NCBI GenBank assembly: GCA_031551255.1
Contig: JAVBNW010000023.1
Coordinates: forward strand, 1-28,311
Reading direction: 5' to 3'
DNA from: JAVBNW01 sp031551255
GTDB lineage: Bacteria; Bacillota; Clostridia; Christensenellales; UBA1750
DNA length: 28,311 bases
Below, in pieces: positions 1-6,748 of this stretch. The position numbers and the translations under genes were made by a program. Under the pieces are notes generated by a model. The model searched no databases. It was not told the origin of the DNA and saw only the letters and a list, made by a program, of their open reading frames with translations. Positions within the stretch are counted from its first letter, which is position 1. Every line of letters starts with the position of its first letter.

Positions 1-245
1 CCCCCATCTGTCCTTGAGGGCCAGGTTCACCCTGCGGCCCTTGTGGTCCGAACGCCCTGTGGGCCGATAGAGCCTTGCGGACCGGCCTGTCCCTGCGCTC
101 CAACGGATCCGCGAGGCCCGGGAACACCCTGCGGCCCAACAGGCCCTTGCGGGCCGGGCGGACATGTACAAGGACAATCGCACATGCGACAAATCGGAGA
201 AGAATGCTTTATTAAGCTATTATATGAAATGTATTTACTTCCCAC
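1..245 (-). CDS. Collagen-like GXY-repeat protein, 5' part, frame broken
   Basis: This is the N-terminal part of a collagen-like triplet-repeat protein that runs off the left edge. I chose the GTG start at 245 because an AGGAGG (256-261) lies 10 nt upstream; an ATG at 185 is in frame but has no visible ribosome site. The protein opens with about 20 unremarkable residues and a Cys-rich stretch (MCDCPCTCPPG), then GPQ/GPR/GAQ triplets. After the triplet at 56-54 the reading frame runs into a TGA at 27, but the triplets continue from about 49 in another frame (GPQGPQGEPGPQGQMG). The repeat itself is therefore intact and about 2 nt are missing, or 1 extra. Proteins of this type are often surface or spore-coat filaments; that role is inferred. 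A sequencing or assembly error in repetitive DNA is as likely as a true pseudogene. Confidence 0.7.
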
Positions 246-550
246 AGCTTCAATCCCTCCTAAAAGTATGTTATGCGAGTTCCGTCTGTATCGTGAGAAA
301 CCCAAACTTACTGTTCTACATCCGCGCCTACGCGCTAGCACGCGTATTCCCGCTTTTGACCGGGCAAACCGAGAGCTTTGCAACAAGCTAATTGAAATCC
401 GAAACAAGCAACAAAAAAACGCCATCCCTTTCGCGGGCGGCGATTTTGCATGGCGCAACTATGCGGAATATCGCTTGTGTTTAGGTTCCTATATTTCAAG
501 GCCCTACTGATGCCTTAAAGGTATCGTTTCAGGGTATGCACCCAAGCAGG

Positions 551-579
551 AAAAATGCACCCATGCCTTTGGGGTGCAT
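551..579 (-). terminator. Possible intrinsic terminator, minus strand
   Basis: ATGCACCC (555-562) pairs with GGGTGCAT (572-579). Read on the minus strand the 8-bp stem is followed by TTTTT (555-551). It lies beyond the tRNA terminator and could act as a second stop for leftward transcription. The rest of 246-652 holds two hairpins and no convincing gene. Confidence 0.45.
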
Positions 580-609
580 CCTTACACGAACAGGTGCATG
601 AAAATCAGA

Positions 610-639
610 AAAACGACGCCTCTTAAAGTGTGTCGTTTT
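610..639. terminator. Weak symmetrical hairpin, possible bidirectional terminator
   Basis: AAAACGAC (610-617) and GTCGTTTT (632-639) form an 8-bp stem with a 14-nt loop. The T tracts lie inside the stem on both strands. It sits between two better terminators and its role is uncertain. Confidence 0.3.
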
Positions 640-654
640 GCTCTTGAAACGCGA

Positions 655-679
655 AAAAGCCCAGTATTACTGGGCTTTT
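655..679 (-). terminator. Terminator of the tRNA-Ala transcript
   Basis: An 11-bp perfect stem (655-665 with 669-679, core GCCCAGT/ACTGGGC) with a 3-nt loop. It ends in TTTT in either direction and lies 39 nt past the 3' end of the tRNA. Confidence 0.75.
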
Positions 680-717
680 CGGCTACTCGTCTTTGTATCA
701 ATAACGAGGTTTAGATT

Positions 718-793
718 TGGTGGAGCCAAGGGGATTCGAACCCCTGACCTCTACGATGCGAACGTAGCGCGCTACCAACTGTGCTATGGCCCC
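718..793 (-). tRNA. tRNA-Ala, anticodon CGC, CCA encoded
   Basis: The minus strand folds as a complete cloverleaf. The acceptor stem GGGGCCA pairs with TGGCTCC with one G-T wobble. The anticodon stem is CTACG/CGTAG around the loop TTCGCAT, giving anticodon CGC, which reads GCG (Ala). The T-loop contains TTCGAAT. Discriminator A is at 721 and an encoded CCA at 720-718. A promoter lies at 848-876 and a terminator at 655-679, so it appears to be a single-gene unit. Confidence 0.95.
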
Positions 794-802
794 TCGCGTG
801 AT

Positions 803-839
803 GTTTGGAGCCCGATGGACAGCCAACTGTGCTCCAAAC
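803..839 (-). other. Hairpin in the 5' leader of the tRNA-Ala transcript
   Basis: GTTTGGAGC (803-811) is the exact complement of GCTCCAAAC (831-839), a 9-bp stem in the leader between promoter and tRNA. Its 5' side on the minus strand contains AGCACAGTTGG, which recurs in the D-arm region of the tRNA (785-775). It may be a remnant of a second tRNA-like sequence or a processing signal. Confidence 0.5.
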
Positions 840-847
840 GCTCGATC

Positions 848-876
848 ATTCTAGCACAGCGTTTGGCAAAATGCAA
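848..876 (-). promoter_or_regulatory. Sigma-70-type promoter for tRNA-Ala
   Basis: On the minus strand TTGCAT (876-871) and TAGAAT (853-848) are separated by exactly 17 bp. Position and orientation fit transcription into the tRNA. Confidence 0.75.
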
Positions 877-879
877 GAG

Positions 880-912
880 GTGCAAAAAGAGTTTACAACA
901 CACTTTTTGCAC
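880..912. other. Inverted repeat upstream of the tRNA promoter
   Basis: GTGCAAAAAG (880-889) and CTTTTTGCAC (903-912) form a perfect 10-bp inverted repeat with a 13-nt centre, just upstream of the tRNA -35. It could be an operator or a hairpin. No T run follows it. Confidence 0.35.
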
Positions 913-1023
913 ATTTCGTTGTGCGTTTCGCCGTAGATGGCCTCATATCCCAAGCATGAAAAGCAAGGCCAAACGATAAGTGAATGTAAGCAAAAGTAAA
1001 AAATGTTAGCAAAAGCTAATAGA

Positions 1024-1052
1024 TTGACATAAAAATGGGCATATGGTATGGT
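1024..1052 (+). promoter_or_regulatory. Sigma-70-type promoter of the riboswitch-exchanger unit
   Basis: Consensus TTGACA (1024-1029), a 17-bp spacer and TATGGT (1047-1052). Transcription should start near 1059, just ahead of the aptamer. Confidence 0.8.
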
Positions 1053-1069
1053 CAACACACAACAAAATA

Positions 1070-1160
1070 CCCGTGAGGGAGTAGTTTGCATGCATAGCAT
1101 GTGGCAAGTCAACACGCTGGCCCAACGGCCTGGCTTGTCTTAAAGAACGAGACTCATGTG
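1070..1160 (+). promoter_or_regulatory. yybP-ykoY (Mn2+) riboswitch aptamer
   Basis: Known hallmarks of this class are a GGGGAGUAG-like loop segment after the P1 5' strand and a second loop segment near CRAGACC before the P1 3' strand. Seen here: CGTGAG (1072-1077) pairs with CTCATG (1153-1158) as P1. It is followed by GGGAGTAG (1077-1084) and preceded by AACGAGAC. Between them are a TTTGC/GCAAG helix and a TGGCC/GGCC helix. The class senses Mn2+ and usually turns on Mn2+ export or related cation carriers, which fits the exchanger downstream. The assignment is from motif and fold reading, not from a covariance-model search. Confidence 0.85.
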
Positions 1161-1192
1161 TAGCCCCAAGCTACGCATGGAGTTTTTATTTT
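1152..1192 (+). terminator. Riboswitch terminator 1, competes with P1
   Basis: 1152-1164 pairs with 1170-1183 (about 13 bp, one bulged G), followed by TTTTTATTTT. Its 5' arm contains the P1 3' strand CTCATG, so it cannot coexist with the folded aptamer. Confidence 0.7.
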
Positions 1193-1231
1193 ACCCATGC
1201 ATAGCCGAAGCGGATATGCGTGGGTTTTTTT
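1193..1231 (+). terminator. Riboswitch terminator 2
   Basis: ACCCATGCATA (1193-1203) pairs along 11 bp with TATGCGTGGGT (1215-1225), followed by a run of seven T. CCATGCATAGC (1195-1205) can instead pair at 10 of 11 positions with GCTACGCATGG (1170-1180), the 3' arm of terminator 1. That alternative would be an antiterminator. Confidence 0.8.
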
Positions 1232-1328
1232 ATGGAAAATCCAAATATAAAACGCAATGCGCAACGGGCATAAGCGATGCCGGAGGGCCGGTGGTTTTGT
1301 TATAACGTACGAAAAGGTGGTCGTTATC

Positions 1329-2408
1329 ATGTCGTGGATCGTAACGCTTCTGCTTCTTCTGATCGGCTTGGCGCTCATCGTCAAAAGCGGGGACGCCTTT
1401 GTGGATGCCGCGAGCTGGATGGCCCAAAAATCGGGCATACCCAAGTTTATTATCGGCGCGACGGTGGTAAGCCTTGCGACGACATTGCCCGAAATGTTGG
1501 TTTCCTTCATGGCTGCAGGGGAGGGCAAGGTGGATATGGCCATCGGCAACGCCGTGGGCAGCGTCACCGCTAACATCGGCCTGATTATGGGCATTGCGCT
1601 GGTGTGTATGCCCACTGTGATCCGCCGCGGCGACTACATGCTGCGCTCGCTTCTCATGCTCGGCGCGGCCGCCGTGGTGATGATCTTCGGCTTTACCGGG
1701 CATATGGGCATTTTGCCGGGCATTGTATTGGCGCTCATTTTTATCGCCGCTTTGGCGGATAACATATTTAAGGCGCGCAGGAGTATGCATGGGGGAGCGC
1801 TGGAGGCCGTAGATTTGGGAGCCCCGCTGGCCGCAGTTCACGACGCTTCCGTTGCATTGATACAGAATTCTCCGGCAACCTTGGCACAGCCGCTCAGTGC
1901 CGAGGGCGTTTTGGCCATACCGGCCGCGGTGGCTAAGGCTTCGGGGAAAGAGATTGCCCTAAACATCGTAAAGTTTGCGCTTGGCGCGGCGGGCATCGTG
2001 TTCGGCGCGCAGCTGTTGATCGACAATGGCAGCGATTTGGCTTTGCTGTTGGGCGTGCCCGAGCGCGTCGTCGCCGTCAGCGTCATCGCCATCGGTACGT
2101 CGCTGCCGGAGCTCGTTACCACCATCACGGCCATTGCGAAAAAGCAAAGCGCTCTGTCGATCGGAAACATCATCGGGGCCAATATCATCGACATTACGCT
2201 AATCCTGCCCATATGCGCGCTCATTTCCGGGCAAGCGCTGCCGGTAGCCTCGCAGGCCATGACCGTGGATATTCCCACCGCTCTCATCGTGGGCATTTTG
2301 GCCATGGTTCCTACGTTGATTACAGGCAAATTTACGAGGCTGCAGGGCGCGCTGCTCATCGTCTTTTATCTCGCATATCTCGTGTTTACTACGGTGTTTC
2401 TCGCTTAG
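1329..2408 (+). CDS. CaCA-family sodium/calcium-type cation exchanger (YrbG-like)
   Basis: A membrane antiporter of 359 residues with about ten hydrophobic segments. It shows the two inverted alpha-repeats of the Ca2+/cation antiporter superfamily. Repeat 1 has SLATTLPEMLVS followed by GNAVGSVTANIG; repeat 2 has IGTSLPELVTT followed by IGNIIGANIID. The acidic residue in each LPE motif is the expected ion ligand. The ATG at 1329 is preferred because AAGGTGG lies 8 nt upstream; an in-frame upstream ATG at 1257 has no such site and would add a polar extension. The leader holds an Mn2+ riboswitch, so induction by Mn2+ and a role in Mn2+ (or Ca2+/Mn2+) efflux is inferred. Family membership is secure; the ion is not. 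Confidence 0.9.
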   Translation: MSWIVTLLLLLIGLALIVKSGDAFVDAASWMAQKSGIPKFIIGATVVSLATTLPEMLVSFMAAGEGKVDMAIGNAVGSVTANIGLIMGIALVCMPTVIRRGDYMLRSLLMLGAAAVVMIFGFTGHMGILPGIVLALIFIAALADNIFKARRSMHGGALEAVDLGAPLAAVHDASVALIQNSPATLAQPLSAEGVLAIPAAVAKASGKEIALNIVKFALGAAGIVFGAQLLIDNGSDLALLLGVPERVVAVSVIAIGTSLPELVTTITAIAKKQSALSIGNIIGANIIDITLILPICALISGQALPVASQAMTVDIPTALIVGILAMVPTLITGKFTRLQGALLIVFYLAYLVFTTVFLA

Positions 2409-2420
2409 CTTGCCAGGGCG

Positions 2421-2550
2421 CTCGTCGGCTTGCGCTGCGCTCTTCATCGGTTTACACTACGCTCTGCTCCCCCACCAGACTGCGGTATGGTGGGGGTTCT
2501 GGCGCTGCGCGAAATCTCTTCTTCTCAAAGAAATCTTAGCTTTCGAAAAG
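2421..2550 (+). repeat. Multi-hairpin palindromic element, copy A (partial)
   Basis: Two tandem copies of the 22-nt terminal module (2421-2442, 2443-2464) precede hairpin 1. That hairpin is CCCCCACCA (2469-2477) with TGGTGGGGG (2488-2496), capped by C(TGCG)G. The constant linker (TTCTGGCGCTGCGCGAAATC) follows. Hairpin 2 is decayed. It begins 12 nt after the exchanger stop. From 2551 to 2778 I see only a TTGACA at 2577 without a good -10, and no gene. Confidence 0.75.
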
Positions 2551-2778
2551 AAATGCTCATGTTGTTACTCGTTTCCTTGACAAAAATATTACTATTACCG
2601 TTACGTTGCCAAATCCTTAGGCCGTTCGCACGGCAGTACCCCTTGGCCTATTAACAATGGCGGCCATCGATGATATAGTTAAAAAGACATCACGCAAAAG
2701 ATCTTTGCAATGCAAACGGCGCTTTGTTCGTGAGGCATTGCGGAAGACGACTTTATCATCGTCAGGCAGGTGAGACCG

Positions 2779-4140
2779 ATGGCGGCTCCGTACCGCGTGT
2801 TTCTTATCGACGATGAGCCTTGGGTGCTTAAGGGGCTTAGTGCACTGCTCCGCTGGGAGGACGAGGGCTTTGTCATCGACGGGCAGTATACCAACGCGCT
2901 TACGGCGTTGGAGGATATTTTGCGCCTTCGGCCTGATGCCGTCATCACTGATATTACCATGCCCCGCATCGACGGGCTCGAGCTGATAGAGCGGGCGAGA
3001 GGCGCGGGCTATGAAGGTTGCTTTGTCATTCTGACGGGCTATGACGAGTTTGCCTATGCGCAGAAGGCCATCGAACAGCAGACGTTCAGCTATCTCCTCA
3101 AGCCGATCGACCGCTCGGAGGTGCGCGCCGTAATGTGCAAACTACGGCATGAGCTGGATGATCGACTGCTTCGAGCCATAGCGGCGGAGCCCGACGGAGA
3201 CAACGCGGCTTTGCTTCGGCGACTTTTAGGGCGGGAGTCAGGGCAGTTTTATGTACTGACAGTTCAAGGTGAATGGGAGCCATCGCTTGTCGGCGCGGAG
3301 CGGCTCCTTAGGGTACGTGCGGGAAAGATGCGTTCTACATATTTGTTGGCATCCGAAACGCTGCCCGAGCGGCTGAAGGAACGCTGGGAAGCTCCTTTGG
3401 CGAACACACAATCCCATTTGGGGCTCAGCGAACCCTTTTGTGATCTTGCCGCCTTCGCGCGGATGCTCAGGCACTCGGAAACCGCGGCATGTGATGCATT
3501 TCTAAATAACGGCGCGCACGTATACGGTTACCGGCGCGCCGATAAGAGCTTTGTGAATCGAATCGTTTCCATGATGCGAAGCGCGAACGATCCCTCTGTA
3601 TGGGTTATGGTGTTACATGAACTGCGTAAACACGCCTCAATGGCGGATATTGCGCTGCTGCTCAGCGAGGCTTCCGCGCGCTCGGCTGCGAACGAGGGCG
3701 ACTCGGCTGCGATCGATTCTTACGAGATCGAGGACATCTCCATGCTTTTTTCTTCACTTGACGAGGTTGTTGCCTACATGGAGGGACTGCTCGATAAGGA
3801 CGATGCCGGCAAGCCCTCGTCCGGACAGACAGTCATCGCCGACATTTGCGCATGGATCGACGAGAATTATGGCAGGCCAATCCGCTTGCGTATGCTATCT
3901 CGGCGATTCCATATTTCCGAGACCTATATTTGCGAACTGTTTCGCAAGCATAAAAATCAAACGTTGACAAACTATGTGCTGTCCGCGCGCATGGAGCGGG
4001 CCGCATCGCTCTTGCGCGCATCGAAAGTATCTTTGCCCGACGTGGCGGAGGCCGTAGGCTATCTCGACTACGGTTATTTCGGTCGGGTGTTCAAGCGCTA
4101 TCACGGCATATCGCCGGATGCCTTCCGCCGGGCCAATTAG
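2779..4140 (+). CDS. AraC-type response regulator (YesN-like)
   Basis: A 453-residue two-component response regulator. The N-terminal receiver domain (about 5-120) has the acidic pair D11-D12, the predicted phospho-acceptor D58 (TDITMP), T86 and K108 (LLKP). A poorly conserved middle region follows. The C-terminal 100 residues form an AraC/XylS double helix-turn-helix (ENYGRPIRLRMLSRRFHISE, later DVAEAVGYLDYGYFGRVFK). The ATG at 2779 follows AGGTGAG; an in-frame GTG at 2770 is possible. It converges with a histidine kinase (4367-6130). YesN/YesM-type pairs commonly control neighbouring sugar ABC importers, here most likely the genes from 10097. The 226-bp space between the two genes has only a short GC hairpin near 4304-4328. 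Confidence 0.9.
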   Translation: MAAPYRVFLIDDEPWVLKGLSALLRWEDEGFVIDGQYTNALTALEDILRLRPDAVITDITMPRIDGLELIERARGAGYEGCFVILTGYDEFAYAQKAIEQQTFSYLLKPIDRSEVRAVMCKLRHELDDRLLRAIAAEPDGDNAALLRRLLGRESGQFYVLTVQGEWEPSLVGAERLLRVRAGKMRSTYLLASETLPERLKERWEAPLANTQSHLGLSEPFCDLAAFARMLRHSETAACDAFLNNGAHVYGYRRADKSFVNRIVSMMRSANDPSVWVMVLHELRKHASMADIALLLSEASARSAANEGDSAAIDSYEIEDISMLFSSLDEVVAYMEGLLDKDDAGKPSSGQTVIADICAWIDENYGRPIRLRMLSRRFHISETYICELFRKHKNQTLTNYVLSARMERAASLLRASKVSLPDVAEAVGYLDYGYFGRVFKRYHGISPDAFRRAN

Positions 4141-4366
4141 GGCGTGTCCCAGAAATTTTGCGCGCGCATCTTGTGGCATCTTGCCGGCGTCTCGCGCCTC
4201 GCGGGTGGGTATGCGTACTCCCGTGACCCCCTCGCCGAAAAAACGACAAAACTTCTTGACTCGCCGAAAAACCTGCCGCAATCTGCATCGCGATGACTTT
4301 GGGGACAAGCCCCTAGGGCGCGTCCCTTGCGCGAACGATCTTGCCGCCTTTCCAAGTCCGCGCCGC

Positions 4367-6130
4367 TCAAACGCCGCCCGCCAGCGGCAGGAGAAGCTCC
4401 ACGCAGGTGTAGCATCCCTGCCGCGAGCGGATGCTGAGCGCATACCGGCTGCCGAAGGATAGGCGCAGGCGATGGTCGATGTTCGAAAGGCCGATGCTCG
4501 CCTTATCTCCCTTAGCTTGCGTGCCGTGGTTTTGAAGGCCGGCCTGCAAGCATGCAAGCGCCTGTGGGGAGAGGCCCACACCGTTGTCGCTGATGCGCAG
4601 AACCAGCGTTCCATCCTCCTTAACAAACCCTTGAATGCAGATATTGCACGGGGGTTCTTTTTCGGCAAAGCCGTGCTTGATCGTGTTTTCGATGATCGGC
4701 TGAAGGATCATCTTTTGAATCGCTCTTTCCTGCGCCTGAGGAGTCACTGCCTCGATGAGATTGTAGATGCCGTTCATGCGCTCGGTCATTACGGTATAGT
4801 AGTCGTGTACATGCCTCAGCTCGTCGGCTACCGTCACGCGGTCGTCGTCCCTGACTGCATAACGGAACATCCGGCTCATGGAAAGGCAAATTCGTTCGAT
4901 ACCCTCGGCGCCGCTTAGCTGTGCCATCGAGCGGATGCATTCGAGCGTATTGTACAAAAAGTGCGGGTTGATTTGGCTACGGTAGGACAGAAGCTCCGCA
5001 CGCTGCCTGGCGATGGAGGATTCATACAGCGCCGCCTGTACTTCTTTTTCCGTCTTGGCGGAGCGGTCCACGCGCTCGAGCGTGCGGTTGATTTGCTCGG
5101 CGATCAGCGCCAGCTCATGGCTGCCGGGGACTTGCATTCGAAACCCTTCGCCCGCCTTGCCGATGCGATCGATATCCAGCAGCAGCTTTCCCAGCGGGCC
5201 GGAGATGGAGCGCACGCTGGCGAGCATCAGGATACTCAGCGCCACCACTGCGGAAAAAAACAGTACCTGTCCGAGCCTGCGAAGGGGCAGCATATCTCTT
5301 TCCAGTTCGCTCACCGGCGCGGCCGTTGCGATTTGCCAGCCGGTGTTGGCGTCGGCATGCGAACGCGCCAGATAGTCTTTTGCGCCGATGCTCAAGCGCG
5401 CTTGGTCTGGGCCGACTCCCATCAGCCGGGCGGCATCTTCTTGCGGCAGTTCGATGCTTGAGGAGAGCACGGCGCCTCCTTCCGCGACGATGGCAATAAA
5501 GCCCGCTGGTTGCTCGCGCGTTTCCAGGTTGTTACAAAGCGCATCTACCTTAAATTGAATTGCGCATAGCCCGGCATTTTCCATGTCGAACTGGCCGGGC
5601 AGAGAGTTATAAATGGGCATTACGTAAAAAGCGTGGGGCAGGGGAACGGCACCGTCGCTCATATATACGCGGGAGAAAAACGGCTCTTCAAGCGATGTAT
5701 CGTTCAGCACGCCGTATTCTGAGAGCATGGTATGCGCCATGGAGCGCAGGCCGCCTCGGGCAAAGAGCAACCTGCCGGATTTTGAATACAGCAGAATATC
5801 GTGGATGCTGGGGTTGGTTTCGATCATATTCTGCATCAAGTCGATGCTCGGCGCCATTACCTGCATCCTGGCAGTGGCGGATTCGTTAAGAAGATAGGTT
5901 TGCAACGTGCTTGAATAGGCGATCATGCGGGCGGTAGACGCGATGTTTTGTAGCTGAGACGCCAGCCGGTGTTCGACCTCCAGCGCGCTGCTCTCAAACA
6001 GGGCGTTGGATCGCTCCTGCGACATGCGTTCAAATCCCTGCAAATATAGGATGGTCATCAGCAGCATAACGCCGATGGACGTCATGGTGATCAGTTTGAC
6101 GCGGAATCGCATCGAGTGCATGCGTTTCAT
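4367..6130 (-). CDS. Sensor histidine kinase (YesM-like, HisKA_5-less type)
   Basis: A 587-residue membrane sensor kinase. A first membrane segment (about 10-32) is followed by an extracytoplasmic sensor region of some 250 residues, a second membrane segment near 290, a HAMP linker, and the histidine-kinase domain of the YesM/LytS class. The phospho-acceptor is H390 in QINPHFLYNT. The N box is PIIENTIKHGF and the G boxes are ISDNGVGL and SIGLSNIDHRL. The ATG at 6130 is chosen because GGGGGAG lies just upstream. The open frame continues to 6604, but that extension is the translated repeat elements B1 and B2 and is rejected. The partner regulator is the convergent gene at 2779. The ligand, probably an extracellular carbohydrate, is inferred. 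Confidence 0.9.
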   Translation of the reverse strand: MKRMHSMRFRVKLITMTSIGVMLLMTILYLQGFERMSQERSNALFESSALEVEHRLASQLQNIASTARMIAYSSTLQTYLLNESATARMQVMAPSIDLMQNMIETNPSIHDILLYSKSGRLLFARGGLRSMAHTMLSEYGVLNDTSLEEPFFSRVYMSDGAVPLPHAFYVMPIYNSLPGQFDMENAGLCAIQFKVDALCNNLETREQPAGFIAIVAEGGAVLSSSIELPQEDAARLMGVGPDQARLSIGAKDYLARSHADANTGWQIATAAPVSELERDMLPLRRLGQVLFFSAVVALSILMLASVRSISGPLGKLLLDIDRIGKAGEGFRMQVPGSHELALIAEQINRTLERVDRSAKTEKEVQAALYESSIARQRAELLSYRSQINPHFLYNTLECIRSMAQLSGAEGIERICLSMSRMFRYAVRDDDRVTVADELRHVHDYYTVMTERMNGIYNLIEAVTPQAQERAIQKMILQPIIENTIKHGFAEKEPPCNICIQGFVKEDGTLVLRISDNGVGLSPQALACLQAGLQNHGTQAKGDKASIGLSNIDHRLRLSFGSRYALSIRSRQGCYTCVELLLPLAGGV

Positions 6131-6140
6131 CGCCACTCCC

Positions 6141-6360
6141 CCTCGTCGATTCGCACTGCGCTCTTCGTCGGTTTGCACCGCGCTCTGAACCGCCACCAAG
6201 CTGCGGCATGGTGGCGGTTCTGGCGCTTCGTGAAACCTCCTCTTCCCACCAGACGCTGAGGCGTCTTGTGGGAGTGGGAAGAACGGAGGACGCGTACCTT
6301 CTTCGTCGTTCTTCTTGTTCCTTAAAATCTCCATAGCGGTTTTGAGGAAGAAGAGGAGCG
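6141..6360 (+). repeat. Multi-hairpin palindromic element, copy B1
   Basis: Two tandem 22-nt terminal modules (6142-6163, 6164-6185). Hairpin 1 is a 12-bp stem (6187-6198 with 6209-6220) with inner C(TGCG)G. The constant linker (TGGCGCTTCGTGAAACCTCC) follows, then hairpin 2 (6245-6256 with 6261-6272, one mismatch, loop TGAG) and a degraded third hairpin (6320-6347). It lies 10 nt from the kinase start codon, so it would form part of the kinase mRNA leader. Confidence 0.8.
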
Positions 6361-6560
6361 ACGTCGTCGGTTTGCACTGCGCTCTGAACCGCCACCAAGC
6401 TGCGGCATGGTGGCGGTTCTGGCGCTTCGTGAAACCTCCTCTTCCCACAAGACGCTGAGGCGTCTTGTGGGAGTAAGAAGAACCGAGGGAACGCGCGTCC
6501 TCGTTCCCCAATTCGCCGTTCTTCTTATTCCTCAAAATCGCTGAAGCGTTTTTATAGGTT
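6361..6560 (+). repeat. Multi-hairpin palindromic element, copy B2, tandem to B1
   Basis: Nearly identical to B1 over about 118 nt (6166-6284 versus 6364-6482, about four differences). Hairpin 2 is now fully paired: CCCACAAGACGC with GCGTCTTGTGGG, loop TGAG. A third hairpin lies at 6530-6558 (loop TGAA). Beyond it, 6561-6748 holds an A/T-rich TATAGT on the minus strand near 6650 and GC-rich palindromes, but no gene. Confidence 0.8.
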
Positions 6561-6699
6561 AAGGACGACGAGGAAAGAAACCCTCGCCGTTCTTTCCCCG
6601 CCATCTTGCCTTTTGCCGTTCCTCCGCTCTGTTTCTTTTACCCCTTCTTACTATATAGAAACCATGCCCTTCTCGTCGTTCGTCCCCCGCCGGGGGGCT

Positions 6700-6725
6700 C
6701 ACGGGGGGTACGCGTACTCCCCGTG
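6700..6725. other. GC-rich palindrome after the GH38-like gene
   Basis: CACGGGG and CCCCGTG flank the self-complementary GTACGCGTAC. Related GTACGCG/CCCCGTG words recur at 6731-6745 and, as GCGTACTCCCGTG, at about 4213. It may stop transcription, but no T run follows. Confidence 0.4.
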
Positions 6726-6748
6726 CCGTTGCGCGTACCCCCGTGTCG

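Noticed and set aside
43..510. Open frame opposite the collagen-like gene
   Set aside because: Its Pro/Gly pattern is only the antisense of the GXY repeats, and it has no ribosome site or family resemblance.
638..979. Open frame across the tRNA region
   Set aside because: It spans the tRNA gene, its terminator and its promoter, so it cannot be a normal coding sequence.
2577..2606. Promoter for the response regulator
   Set aside because: TTGACA is perfect, but no acceptable -10 lies 16-18 bp away.
6141..6560. CRISPR array
   Set aside because: The repeats are long, hairpin-rich, few and unevenly spaced, with no unique spacers and no cas genes.
6131..6604. N-terminal extension of the sensor kinase by 158 residues
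   Set aside because: It is the translation of repeat elements B1 and B2, is internally repetitive, and lacks a ribosome site, whereas the ATG at 6130 has GGGGGAG and begins a normal membrane anchor.
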